Assembly (NCBI GenBank): GCA_037176705.1 | Contig: CM073885.1 | Span: forward strand, 162,430,290 to 162,494,289 | DNA length: 64,000 nucleotides | Reading direction: 5' to 3' | Source: Molossus alvarezi | Lineage: Eukaryota > Chordata > Mammalia > Chiroptera > Molossidae | Shown: positions 24,001 through 35,137 of the stretch, piece after piece | Position numbering within the stretch: position 1 is the first letter of the stretch | Layout: every line of letters starts with the position of its first letter | Made by a program: the position numbers and the translations under genes | The notes under the pieces: model-generated | Database searches by the model: none | Told to the model about the DNA's origin: nothing | The model's input: the letters and a program-made list of their open reading frames with translations, nothing else

Positions 24001-24884
24001 TCAACAAAATCTCAGACATCATACTCAGCAGAATTTTTGCTGACACATCACCTAAGGCAATAGAAACAAAGGAGAAAATGAACACATGGGACTACATCAA
24101 ACTCAAAAGCTTCTGCACAGCGAAAGATACAATCATCAAAACGGAAAGGCTACCCACTGTATGGGAGAGCATAATTGCCAATGATATATCAGATAAGGGG
24201 CTAATTTCCAATACATATAGAGTGCTCATACAACTCCACAAAAGGAAGACGAAGAATCCAATTAAAAAATGGGCAGAGGAACTAAATAGACACCTCTCCA
24301 AACAGGACATACAAATGGCTAAGAAACATATGAAGAAATGCTCATCATCACTAATCATCAGAGAGATGCAAATCAAAACAACAATGAGGTATCACCTCAC
24401 ACCTGTCAGAAGGGCCGCCATCAATAAATCATCAAACAACAAATGTTGGCGAGGGAGTGGAGAAAAGGGGACTCTAGTACACTGCTGGTGGGAATGCAGA
24501 CTGGTGCAGCCACTATGGAAAACAATATGGTGTCACCTCAAAAAATTAAAAATTGATCTTCCATTTGACCCAGTGATCCCACTTCTAGGAATATACCCTA
24601 AGAAGCATAAAACACCAATAAGAAAAAATATACATACCCCCATGTTTGTAGCAGCACTATTTACAATCGCTAATTTCTGGAAACAGCCCAAGTGCCCATC
24701 AGTAGACGAATGGATCAAAAAGCTGTGGTACATATACACAATGGAGTACTACGCAGTGGTAAGAAAGAAAGATCTCTTATCCTTTGAGACTACATGGAGG
24801 GACCTGGAAAGTATCATCTTAAGTGAAACAAGCCAAACAGAGAAAGACAAATTTCATATGATCTCACTTATTTGTGGAATATAA
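21062..24884 (+). pseudogene. L1-A ORF2 (endonuclease-reverse transcriptase), three breaks
   Basis: ORF2 nicks target DNA and copies L1 RNA there. The APE-type endonuclease is at 21062-21760: LNVNGLNAP, LQETHLP, AGDFNT and, after a stop, LDHNGMK (usually SDHNG). RT is at about 22440-23350: [34 protein letters not shown] and the catalytic box, here [12 protein letters not shown] at 23152-23187 instead of FADD; both aspartates remain. The C-terminal domain has [10 protein letters not shown] within the cysteine region. Breaks: TGA at 21680-21682 in place of a Leu codon with the frame unchanged, a 1-nt deletion near 22966, and a 1-nt deletion near 23775. The stop TAA at 24882-24884 is the family's usual end. 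About 1,274 codons, normal for L1. Confidence 0.95.
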
Positions 24885-25133
24885 TGAACATAACAGTTTG
24901 AGGAATGGGGTAGTCCCAGACACGCGGAAGCGGGGTACAGACTGACAATCCACTAAGGAGTGGGAAGGTGGGGGAGGGATGATCCACAGAACTTATACGC
25001 ATGTATGCATGAACAGTGGACATGGACAACAATCTAGGGAAGGGGCAGGGAGGGGGGGAGGGGGGAATCAGTGGGGGAAAAAAGGAGAATCATCTGTAAC
25101 AAAAATTAATCAATAAACAAATAAATAAAAAAA
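24885..25133 (+). other. L1-A 3' UTR and tail
   Basis: About 215 bp of 3' UTR with two G-rich purine runs (24959-24979 and 25037-25065, the latter with G7 and G6 blocks), a feature of mammalian L1 3' UTRs that can form G-quadruplexes. Then AATCAATAAACAAATAAAT and an A run. Confidence 0.85.
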
Positions 25134-25275
25134 AAGAAAAGAATACCCTATCAACTAAATATTACATACCAACAAAAATTCTTTCAACTACAACGACAAA
25201 GTAGAGACTTTTTCATACATACAAAAGCTAAAAGAAGTTAGCACCAGCAGACCTGCATCAAAAGAAATGTTAAAG

Positions 25276-25400
25276 GCCCTGGCTGGTTTGGCTCAATGGT
25301 TGGAGCATCGGCCTGTGGACCAGAGCGTCCCAGGTTTGGTTCCTGCTAAGGGCAAGTACCTAAAAACATAGAATAATAAAAATTAAAATTAAAAGAAAAA
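25276..25400 (+). mobile_element. Mini-VES (tRNA head plus A-rich tail)
   Basis: It contains only the tRNA-related head: GCCCTGGCTGGTTTGGCTCA through the B box (AGGTTTGGTTCC) to GGGCAAGTACC, then an A-rich tail of AATAAAAATTAAA type. TSD AAAGAAATGTTAAAG at 25261-25275 and 25401-25415 is perfect over 15 bp. The CT-rich body of full VES is absent. It inserted into ancient L1-H. Confidence 0.92.
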
Positions 25401-26741
25401 AAAGAAATGTTAAAGAATTTCTTTCAAGAGGAAGGAAGGTGGCACCTCATGGAAATATGGATCTTTATAGAGATTCTATAGCCTGGAAAATGGTAACTAT
25501 ATGAGTAAATATTTTAAGAAAGCTATTATTTTTAAATCTCTTTAAAATAATTGATTTTTAATACACAAGTAACAATATGCTCTGTGATTTATAAGATGCA
25601 TGGAAGTGATTTAAATTTTAATAATAATATTATAAAGCCTAGGAGGGAAATATGGTCATGTGCTATTGATAGATTCTTTTTCTGTACATGGAGTGGTGAA
25701 ATGTTACTTGAAGAAAATTTGTAATACATTAAAAATGTATGTCATAACCCTAAAGGTAACCACTACAAACAGGCAACAAAATGTTTATTTTATAAGCTAA
25801 GAAAGAAAATAAAATAAAATCATGAAAAATACTCATTTCAAAAGTAGGATGAAAAAACAAAATAGAGAGAGAACAAAGAACAGATGGAACAAGAAGAAAA
25901 CAAATAGCAAGAAAATATTTTTGATTCCAAAGATATGCTTATAAGTGGTATTGACATTTGATTAAAAGTGAGATTTTCATATGGGTAAAAAATTGACTCA
26001 ACTATATGCTACTGTAAGAAAACTACTCATATTATGATACAAAAAGAGTTAAAAGTTAAAGGATATAAAAAGATATACTATATAATTATAAGAAATTTGA
26101 AGTCACAATATTAGTATCAGGCAAAGTAGACTTCAGAGCAAAGAGAAAAAAAGGGGTCATTTCATAATTATACAAAAGGTAATTCATCAAGTGAACATGA
26201 CAATCCTGAACACCTCTGCTTCTTAGAACCTGAGAATACATGAAGCAAAAATAAATTGAAATGCAAAACTAAAATATTCACAATTATAATGAAAGATTTC
26301 AATACCTCTCCTTTAATACTGAATAAAACAAACAGACAGAAAATCAATACATAAATAGAATATTTGAATTACACTATCAACCAACTTGACCTAAATGGCA
26401 TTTTGAGCATTCTTCTCAAAACAGCACAATGCATAACTTTTCCAAGTACACACAGATAATTTAACAAAAGAGACATATTCTGGTACATATAACATGACAA
26501 TAAACTCAAAATAATTGAAATATTACAATGTAATTCCTCTTACAATGAAGTTAAGTTGACAATTATCAACAGAAATATACCTGGAAAATATTTGGAAGCT
26601 AAAAATCATACTTCGAAATAATTTATAGGTAAACTTAAAAAATCAAAAGAGAAATAAGTGAATATTTTAAACTACTCCAAAATTAAGTACTATATATTGA
26701 AATTTTTGGATGGCAGCTATAAACCAAAATTAATTTTAGAC

Positions 26742-27146
26742 TGCAATAAAGAATAAAAGGCATTTATTTGAACAAAAGAAGCTGCAGCACAGAAAACACA
26801 GATTCAGGTTCACAATTAGGTTCAATGTATGTAAATGAGGTATCCAAATTGTGCAATTATGATTGGATGGGGCAGGTCTCAGTCCCATGGTAGAACAATG
26901 AAACCAGAGTTTTCCTGAACTGGTTGCCTCAGACAGTGTAAACAAGTGGGGCTTAGTGTACAGGCCAAGAGTTCAATCTGAGGTTCTTCCTACTATACAG
27001 AGTATATAAGAAGCCCTTGCCAGCAATTGTCCACTAGGCTCTTATTATTTATAAAATGTGTACCTTCTGTTGACCATGGGCAGTTCATCTCATCAGATAA
27101 ATTCTTTTTCAGGGTTCATATCAAATAAATCTTCTTGGGTTCCACA
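26742..27146 (-). mobile_element. Possible solitary LTR inside L1-H
   Basis: A 405-bp block unlike L1 interrupts the L1-H reading order: L1 sequence stops near 26725 and resumes near 27160. It begins TGCA and ends CACA, so it fits TG...CA ends. Read on the minus strand it has a TATA-like TTATATACTC and an AATAAA signal (in TTCAAATAAATGCC) near its 3' end, as LTRs do. No 4-6 bp TSD is visible. Could be another repeat class. Confidence 0.4.
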
Positions 27147-28310
27147 TAGTTAAGGAAAACTTAGAAGAAAATTTATAGCACTAAAATGCTTATGTTAGAA
27201 AAGAAAAACAGACTTACATTAATTATCTCAATTGCAAAATAATAAACTAAAATGAAAGAGCAAATTAAACCCAAAGTGAATAGAGAAAATAATATTTATA
27301 AGAGCATAAACAAATAATAAATATGAAAAACAATTTTAAGAAATCAATGAAACCAAAAGCTGGTTCTTTCAGTAGATTAGTAAAATTGCCAAGTCGTAAA
27401 CTGATAAGGAAAGAGAGAAAATACAAAGTAATAACGTCATTAATGACTGAAGTGATAACACTGCCATCTTACAAATATTAAAAACATAATTAAATATTAT
27501 AACTGACCTGGTGCCACTAAGTTCAAACAACTAAGATAATACCGACAAATTGCCCGAACGATAAAAACTACCAAAGCTCACTCAGAAAGAGACAAAAAAC
27601 CTGAAAAACTTGAGTATCTATTAAATAATATTAATTTAGGAGATAGTAAAAATAATTGTTTCTCTATCTTTCTAGGTCTTGGCTGAGACCCTTCTTGGAA
27701 AAAAAAATCTATAAGAAGAAAACAAACAAACAGAAGTTTAGTAGCATGTATACCTCCTATGTACATGGGAGAGATCCAGGAAAACTTAGTAACTCCCTAA
27801 AATGGGCCATGATGTCACCTTAAAAAAACACACACAAAATTGATGTTGGGGCTGTAAAACCACTTATGGGACGTTACCAGAAAAAGTACAGTACAGTGCC
27901 TTCCCCATTAATGACAGTTTGTAGAGATTTGATCATTCTCCCTAGTGGGGAGAAACACTTGAAAATAAAGACTTCCCTTATAAATGTAATGTCTCTTACA
28001 TAAAGGTAACTTCTACTTTGTTTTCAGAGCTTTTCCTATCTACTCTTTTGAAAAATAACCAGCCTAAAATAACCCTTATGCCCAAAAGGCATATTTTGGG
28101 GTGTTATATTCTACTTTCCTTCAAATTCAAAGCTAACTACCTTCCAGCAAAGAAAACTCCAGGTACAGATGGTTATAAAGTTGAATTCTACCAGATATTC
28201 AAAGTAGAAATGATAGCAAATCTATATAATTCATTCTGTGAGACTGGCTTTATTCAGATATGAAAAAAGACACAGATGTTACCAAAAAAGATAACTAAAA
28301 AAAAAATGTG

Positions 28311-29125
28311 TCTCATGAAGAATAGCCATATCTGTTTTTATTTTTTGCATATATATATATATATATATGAAATGTGCAAGAACAAAAGTGTAAATAAATT
28401 CAGAGACAAAAATCCTTAACTGAAGAAAATTTCTAATTTAAGTTAAATTTTTTTTCTGAAAATGGGAAGAATCTTTTATGTTACCTCTTCCATAAGCAAA
28501 TGAGCTTATTTTAAAGAAAATTGCTCTCATCAAACAGTTATCTGACTTATTTTCATGTAAAAAGAGAAATTCTAGATGAATATTACATTATTTTCATAGA
28601 GCAAATACCCAGCCTTTTAGAAAACCAGATTTTATCAAAGTTCTGAGAAAAAAATAAACAAAAACAAAAGGTTTTGTTTTATTGTTTAAATCTCTGGACT
28701 AGTATGAGGATTTAAATGTGTGTTTTAAAAGAGAATACTGATTTAAAAAGAAATACATTCTGATTATAAAACAGCAAACAAATCCTGTGGAACATAAGAA
28801 GCAGTATGTGAAGAAATTAATCTATGACATCTTTGATGAGATTAAATTTAAAACAGAACATATTGAAAAATAAAAGTGTTATCAAAGATGAATAAAACAA
28901 AAACGCTGGGAAGGCATGAAAAAGTATCAGTATATCTAATGCAGATTGACTACAAACTCACTAAAAATCCAAAAGAAAGCAGATATTGTTTTATTAAATC
29001 TAGGTGCAGATTATGAATCTAATTGAGGTAGTGATAAACTTGCCACTTATGTGGGTAGAGAATAAAGTTGAAAAATACAAATACACTTGTGGTAATTAAC
29101 CTTTTTACCTCTCCTAGAAAAAAGA
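28311..29125. other. Unassigned A+T-rich sequence
   Basis: It contains an (AT)n run at 28349-28368 and several A-rich stretches. It may include unrecognisable remains of L1-H, but I cannot align it. Confidence 0.45.
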
Positions 29126-29630
29126 CCTAATTCATACACTGTCTTATAAAGACCTGCCTGCACTGCCTTCTGCCTGTTTTAGCCCCATGTCCTCTCCTTG
29201 TCTTTCCTATCTGCATTCCAGCTTTGCTGACCTTTTTACATTCCCTGAATGGAACATACTGCCTCACAGCCAACAACCTTAACATAAGATCTTCCCTTGA
29301 CCTATATTATTCTCTCCTCTTCATTTTGTAGTCAGTCATACATCTTACATCTTCCAAATTAAAAGTAACTTCCTGCAACCGGAATAGGTCACCACTAATA
29401 GATATATATTTATTGAGATTATATATATATATATATATTTAAATTATGACTTTCTTAACACTTATAATAGTTTATAATTATATAAATTTCTGCAAGTATT
29501 TAATTTGTACCTGCCTCCTCTACTAAACTGTAAACTCCTTAAATGCAGGGGCTATTTTTCTGCATGGTATCTCTACCATAAAGCTGGAACAAAGTAGGAA
29601 TTAAAAATATTTGAGACATTAATCAATAAC
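29126..29630 (+). mobile_element. Probable L2 LINE 3' end
   Basis: The stretch TAAACTCCTTAAATGCAGGG, the following GGAACAAAGTAGGAATTAAA and ATATTTGAGACATT fit the degraded 3' end of mammalian L2. The upstream part (CCTGCCTGCACTGCC onward) fits the same family loosely. An AT-rich run at 29412-29441 interrupts it. Confidence 0.55.
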
Positions 29631-29639
29631 AAAGAAAAA

Positions 29640-29852
29640 GCCTGGCTGGTGTTGCTCAGTGGATTGAGCGTTGTCCCATAGACTAAGATGTCCCTGGTTC
29701 CATTCCCATTCAGTGCGCATGCCTGGGTTGCAGGCCTGATCCTCAGTAGGGGGCATGCCAGAGGCAGCTGATCAGTGTTTCTCCCTCACATTGATGTTTT
29801 TATTGCTCTCTCCCTTCTTTTCTCTCTAAAAATTTAATAAAAACATAAAAGA
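29640..29852 (+). mobile_element. VES SINE (subfamily 2)
   Basis: Plus-strand copy with head GCCTGGCTGGTGTTGCTCAG, B box, AGTAGGGGGCATGCC, CT-rich stretch and tail TTTAATAAAAACATAAAA. TSD ATAACAAAG at 29626-29634 and 29854-29862. It lies just after the L2 end. Confidence 0.88.
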
Positions 29853-31233
29853 CATAACAAAGGAACGGGAGCGTAAAGGCTGAAATATAATAATCATAAT
29901 ACAATAAATAAAATGAACACAAAAATGAAACAGTAAAGCCCAACATAGACTGAGTTAGTAATAAAACACCTATAAAGCTGGCCCTCTTGCTTGAAAACTG
30001 TCCTAAGGTATTGAAGAAGCTGTCAGAGAGTCAGTATGGTAGAGTGAAAAGAGTTTTTTCTTCCCTGCACATGATTGTGCAATATGGCTTGACTTTCTTT
30101 TGTCTGCTATATGCTACCATTATCTATTCTTTTCTCTTGGAATTTCCTTTTTCTTCACTTTCACACAGCTAGGACATGGCTTGCAGACAATAAAAGATAA
30201 CATCATGAGTAAATAAATCAATGAATGGCAGTAGTAGAAGTTCTTATCATGGCCATGAATGCTACTCAATCTAAGAAAGAGAGTTTTAAGCAAAGTAAGG
30301 ATGCTGACAGGATATACAACACTCCAGGAATCTAAGAGCACAGCTCAAAATTTTCATTGCCATCATTTACTTTCCTTAATGGCATCGGCATGTCTCTCTG
30401 CTGGCAATGACATTTAGCCATACAGATAGGTTAAACCACTAGCTTAGAACAATCCAGCTAATTATAATAGAAGATAAAAGTCTCTGTAACCACAGTAATT
30501 CTGTTAGTCATAAGGCACACAAATAATGTAACCTTGCTGCTTGAATAATCATTGAAGATCTTTTCATAGTTTGTTTAAATTCAAAACTAAATGAAAAAAT
30601 TCAAATGTGTATTTCATTTTTGTTATTCTGATGTAACTTATTGACTGATAACCAGTGTGATCCCAGCCACTATAAAAACTAAGTAATAGACTATATCTTT
30701 ATAATTTTAGTTAATCTTATCTTTATTTGATACATTTCTTAAAAATAAAATAAATGGACTTTATTTTCTATTTATATTCTAGAGCCAGTATTGCATTGGG
30801 AGAAAAATTTTCAACTATAGGTTTATGGATACAATATGATATTAAGAAAGATATGTATTTTTATTTATCATATTATGCCATTTTTTAATTGTGTGGGCTT
30901 CTTTTATCTATATATATATGTCCACCTTTATTTAACCATTTCTTCTTCCTTAATAAAAAGCACAGTGTTTTAGATTCTTTTCTCTATTATACTTGGCCAA
31001 ATAATGAGTCATCTTAAACACAAGTACAACTGAGACAACATCCCCATGAGATATTTACATTTCATGATTGAATAAAATAATTTTCCTTGCAGTTTTTATT
31101 TTAGCCATTAGCATGAAAGGGGTCATATGTTCTATGTAGAGGTAAGATAGAGTGGCACGGAGATTCTTTTTATTGCCTGATTTGTAAATACTTTATATTA
31201 GGCACCCAAATTAAAAACTTATGGAAGGGAAAG
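29853..31233. other. No recognisable feature
   Basis: A+T-rich unassigned sequence. Open frames of 60-73 codons here have no recognisable domain and are expected by chance. Confidence 0.5.
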
Positions 31234-33006
31234 TTCAAGCTGGCAGTGTAGGAAGATCCTGAACTCACCTCCTAACATGTACACACAAATCTCCAAGTAT
31301 ATATAAAACAGTTTCTTCTGAATAAAACCTGAGATCTATCTGATCAGCTACTTCAAATCAAAGGATAAAAGGGCCACATCAAGATTGGTAGGAGAATCAG
31401 AAACCCCCAGTTACCAAAAGCTTCACCCTTGACACAACAAGCCACATTTAGGAGAGACCTCAAGCAAGCAAACAAACAACAACAAAGGAGCTTTTTTTCT
31501 AAAAAGCAAGTTGTTTGTGCACTACATCAGGCACCCAAACCATTGGTACCTACACCAAAGAGACATGCCCTCAAAAATGTGTGGCTTTGAAAATCAACCG
31601 GGCTTTAGTCCAAGATAACCATGGGGCTGTATGGAATTGAGATTCTTCTCTTAGAGGGCTCATGCACAGATTCACTTGCCCTGGGACCAAGCACAAAATA
31701 GCAGTTTGTAAAGAACCAAAACCATATGTGAAGAAGATAAATTTGCTGACTTTAATGCACTTACCAGAGAAAGAGAAGGCTGTTGAGACTCCCTTGGAGA
31801 TAAAGGTGCTGTTGTGTGCCATTTTTATGTTCTCCTACCTTGCTAGCACTAGTACTGGTGGATGCCATTTTTGACTCTCTCTAATCTGCTAGCTGTAGCT
31901 TGCAAGCATCCCTGCCCAAGGAGGTAGCCATTAGCCCCATCACCATATTCCACTCCCACAAGCAGCCCCATATACTACTCCTTAGAGCAGCCTAACCAGA
32001 GACAGTGGGTGAGCAGTTCTGCCCTTCATGCACCACTCCCAGGGCCTTGTTAGAATCAGTCAGTGCACTCAGCACACACAAGAAATTCCCCATGATCTCC
32101 AGACTCTGGTGGGCAAAGAAGATTATGTTTTTAGGCCCCATGGGATTGAATCTGATATACTGTTCAAGAGTCAACAAGAACTAGGGCAGGTTAGACAGTA
32201 AGGTTCTTCTCTTATACAGCACTACTCAAGACTGAGATTAATAACTATTTTATCTAATTCACAGAAACAAAAACAGAGGGTCGAGAAAACAAAGTAATAC
32301 ATGCCAAAAAAAAAAAAAAAAAAGAACAACATAAAACACTGGGGGAAAAAAGCTTAATGAAATGGAGATAATTAACTTACCTGATAAAGGGTTCAGTTCA
32401 AAATAATAGTCACAGAGAGGCTCACCAAACTGAGAAGAATAGATTAACACAGAGAACTTCAACTAATAGATAAAAGAGATAAGGAAGTACCAAACAGAAA
32501 TCACACAGTTGAAGAATATAGTAAGTAAACTGAAATATACATTTGAGGTGCTCAACAGTGGACTAGATGAAACTGAAGATAAATCAGTGATCTGGAAAAC
32601 AAGTCAGTGGAACTCACACACTGATGCCAAATAAATAAGAAAATGTAAAAGTGAAGATAGTTTAAGAGGCCTAGGGACACCATCAAGTGGAGTAACATTC
32701 TCACTTTAGGGCCCCAGATAAGGAAGCAAGAGAGAGAAAGCAGCAGAAAACTTATTTAAAGAAATAATGACTGAAAAGTTCACTAACCTAGAAAAGAAAA
32801 CAGATATCCAGATCCAGGGAAACCCTAAGTGTTCCAAGTAAGATGAATCCATATGTCAAATGTTAGAGATAAAGATTTAATCTTAGAAGCAGCATAGAAA
32901 AAAAACAAATTATTGTGTATGCATGAACCCCCATAAGACCATCAACAGATTTTTCAACATAAAGCTTGCCATTCAGAAGGGAGTGGCATGATATAGTCAA
33001 AGTGAT

Positions 33007-33879
33007 GAATAGACACCTCTCCAAACAAAACATACAAATGGCCAAGAGACATATGAAAAAATGCTCAACATCACTAATCATCAGAGAGATGCAAATTAAA
33101 ACAACAATGAAATATCACCTCACACCTGTCAGAATGGCCTCCATCAACAAATCATCAAACAACAAGTGTTGACAAGGGTGTGGAGAAAAGGGGACTCTAG
33201 TACACTGCTGGTGGGAATTCAGACTGGTGCCGCCACTATGGAAAACAATATAGTGTTACCTCAAAAAATTAAAAATTAAACTTCCACTTGACCCAGTGAT
33301 TCCATTCCTAGGAATATAACCCTAAGAAGCTTGAAACACCAATCAGGAAAAATCTATGTACCCCCATGTTCATAGCAGCACTATTTACAATAGCTAAGAT
33401 CTGGAAACAGCCTAAGTGTCCATCGGTAGACGAATGGATAAAAAAGCAGTGCTACATATACACAATGAAGTACTATGCAGCTGTAAGAAAGATCTCTTAT
33501 CCTTTGAATCGACATGGAGGGACCCGGAAAGTATTATCCTAAGTGAAATAACCCAAGCAGAAAAGACAAATACCACATGATCTCACTTATATACAGAATA
33601 TAATGAACATAACAGTCTGAGAAATACGGTAGACCCAGAAACATGGAAGTAGGGCACAGACTGACATCCCTCATAAAAGGGGATGGGGGGGGGGGTGTGT
33701 GGGAAGAGATAAACCATAGAACTTATATGCATGTATGCATAACAAATGGACATGGACAACAAAGTCGGCGACAGGGTGGGGGGGTATGGGGAGAAGGGTG
33801 TCAATGGGGTAAAAAAGGAGAAACATCTGTAACAAAAAAAATTAAAAATAAAAATATAAATAGATAAATAAATATATAA
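33007..33879 (+). mobile_element. L1-J: young L1 3' end, 5'-truncated, no visible TSD
   Basis: The ORF2 C-terminus reads open at 33005-33172 ([19 protein letters not shown]), then the cysteine region, ORF2 end and a 3' UTR with G-rich runs at 33682-33710 and 33776-33800. It closely resembles L1-A and not its ancient host. Host ORF1 sequence stops at about 33005 and resumes at about 33880 with about 25 bp apparently lost and no TSD. This suggests insertion with a target deletion or an atypical mechanism. Confidence 0.85.
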
Positions 33880-34306
33880 AAATACTTCCCAACCACCAAG
33901 ACTATCATTTAAAACTGAAAAAACGTTAAGAATTTCCCAGATAAACAAAAGCTAAAACAGCCTTATAAGAATTGTTACAGGGACTTGTTTAAACTGAAAG
34001 GGACACTAACTAGTAACAAGAAAACAAATAAAAATATAAATTTCACTGGTAATGGTAAATATATACTAAAGGAAGTAGATTAATTACCTATAAAGCTAGT
34101 ATGAAGCCTGAAGTCAAAAACAGTAAAAAAATAACTATAACTACAAAATTTAGTTAAGTGACATCCAAAATAAAATTACATAAAATGTGACATCACAAAT
34201 TTAAAATGTGGTGGCTACTAAAAATGTGTTGTAGAATGCTGTCAAATGTAATATGCTATCAAATTAAAATAGAATAAATGCTGTCATGTGAGTCATGGAA
34301 ACCACA

Positions 34307-34328
34307 AACAACAACAACAACAACAAAC
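34307..34328. repeat. (CAA)n microsatellite
   Basis: Six or so CAA/ACA units inside the L1-I linker region. Confidence 0.9.
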
Positions 34329-34957
34329 CTGCAATAGATACATAAAAGATAATGAGATAAGAATCTACGCATAATATTGCAAAAGGTCATCAAACCAGAA
34401 GAAACAAAAGCAAAAGGTGAAGAAAGGAACAGAGAGAAATTACAAAACAGCCAGAAAAAAATTAAATGGAAATAAGTACATACATATTGATAATTACTTT
34501 AAATAATAATGGAATAAAATTTACATTCAAAAGACATACAATGGTTAAATGGATTTTAAAAGAAATACCCATCTATATGCTGCCCAGAAGATACCTCAGC
34601 TGTAAAGAGAGACACAGACAGAAAGAAAAGGAATAGACAAAGATATTTCAGGTAAAGGGAAACCAAAAGAAAGTTGAAGTAGGTTTAGTTATATCCGACA
34701 AAAAAGACTTTAAAACAAAGACTGTAATAAAAGATAAAGATAGGCATTATTTATTAATAAGGATTACTATCTTCTTAATCTAACAAGAAAATAAAACACT
34801 TTTAAACATCTCTACACCCAAAATAGGGGGACTTTATATATATATATATTAGTCAATATTAAGATATAATCCAATAATAGTGGAGGACTTTAATACCCCA
34901 CTGCAATCCTTGGAGATATCATCTAGACAGAAAAATCAATAAAGAAATATCAGCCTA

Positions 34958-35054
34958 GCCCTGGACAATTTGGCTCAGTGGTTAGAGCCTGTGGACTAGG
35001 GAGTCCCGGGTTCGGTTCCCGCTAGGGGCGCGTACCACGAAAATAATATAAAAT
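34958..35054 (+). mobile_element. Mini-VES
   Basis: tRNA-type head with a slightly shortened anticodon region, B box GGGTTCGGTTCCCGC, then GGGGCGCGTACCACG and an A-rich tail AAAATAATATAAAATA. TSD about AAGAAATA at 34942-34949 and 35055-35062. It retains CpG pairs and is inserted in L1-I ORF2. Confidence 0.88.
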
Positions 35055-35089
35055 AAGAAATAGCTTAAAATAATACATTAGATCAAATA

Positions 35090-35091
<2 letters not shown>

Positions 35092-35134
<43 letters not shown>
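35092..35134. repeat. (AT)n microsatellite
   Basis: About 21 uninterrupted AT units in L1-I ORF2. Confidence 0.97.

Positions 35135-35137
<3 letters not shown>

Larger units (their letters stand above)
18431..25133 (+). mobile_element. L1-A: full-length LINE-1 with TSD
   Basis: Complete structure: 5' UTR 18431-20109, ORF1 20110-21016, 45-nt spacer, ORF2 21062-24884, 3' UTR 24885-25100 and an A-rich tail to 25133. The TSD is AAGAAAAGAAAACCCT at 18415-18430 against AAGAAAAGAATACCCT at 25134-25149, 16 bp with one mismatch. It landed in the ORF1 of the ancient L1-H in the same direction. A YY1-like AAAATGGCGGC lies at 18444-18454 close to the 5' end, as in active L1 promoters. ORF2 carries only three breaks, so insertion was comparatively recent. 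Not capable of autonomous movement as it stands. Confidence 0.97.
18240..28310 (+). mobile_element. L1-H: ancient LINE-1 split by L1-A
   Basis: An old L1 visible as an ORF1 C-terminal stretch at 18240-18430 (GGCAGAAAGAAAAGAAACAA and following) that resumes at 25134 (ACCCTATCAACTAAATATTA). The ORF1-ORF2 linker follows at 25440-25910, the endonuclease region at about 25920-26460, the linker domain at 26520-26735 and 27150-27480, and an RT piece at 28131-28260 (TPGTDGYKVEFYQIFKVEM). All frames are shattered. It is interrupted by L1-A (18431-25133), a mini-VES at 25276 and an LTR candidate at 26742. The 3' half is missing or unrecognisable beyond 28310. Confidence 0.75.

Noticed and set aside
34958..35054. 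Functional tRNA gene
   Set aside because: Although A and B boxes are present, the anticodon arm is shortened and a TSD plus A-rich tail mark it as a mini-SINE.
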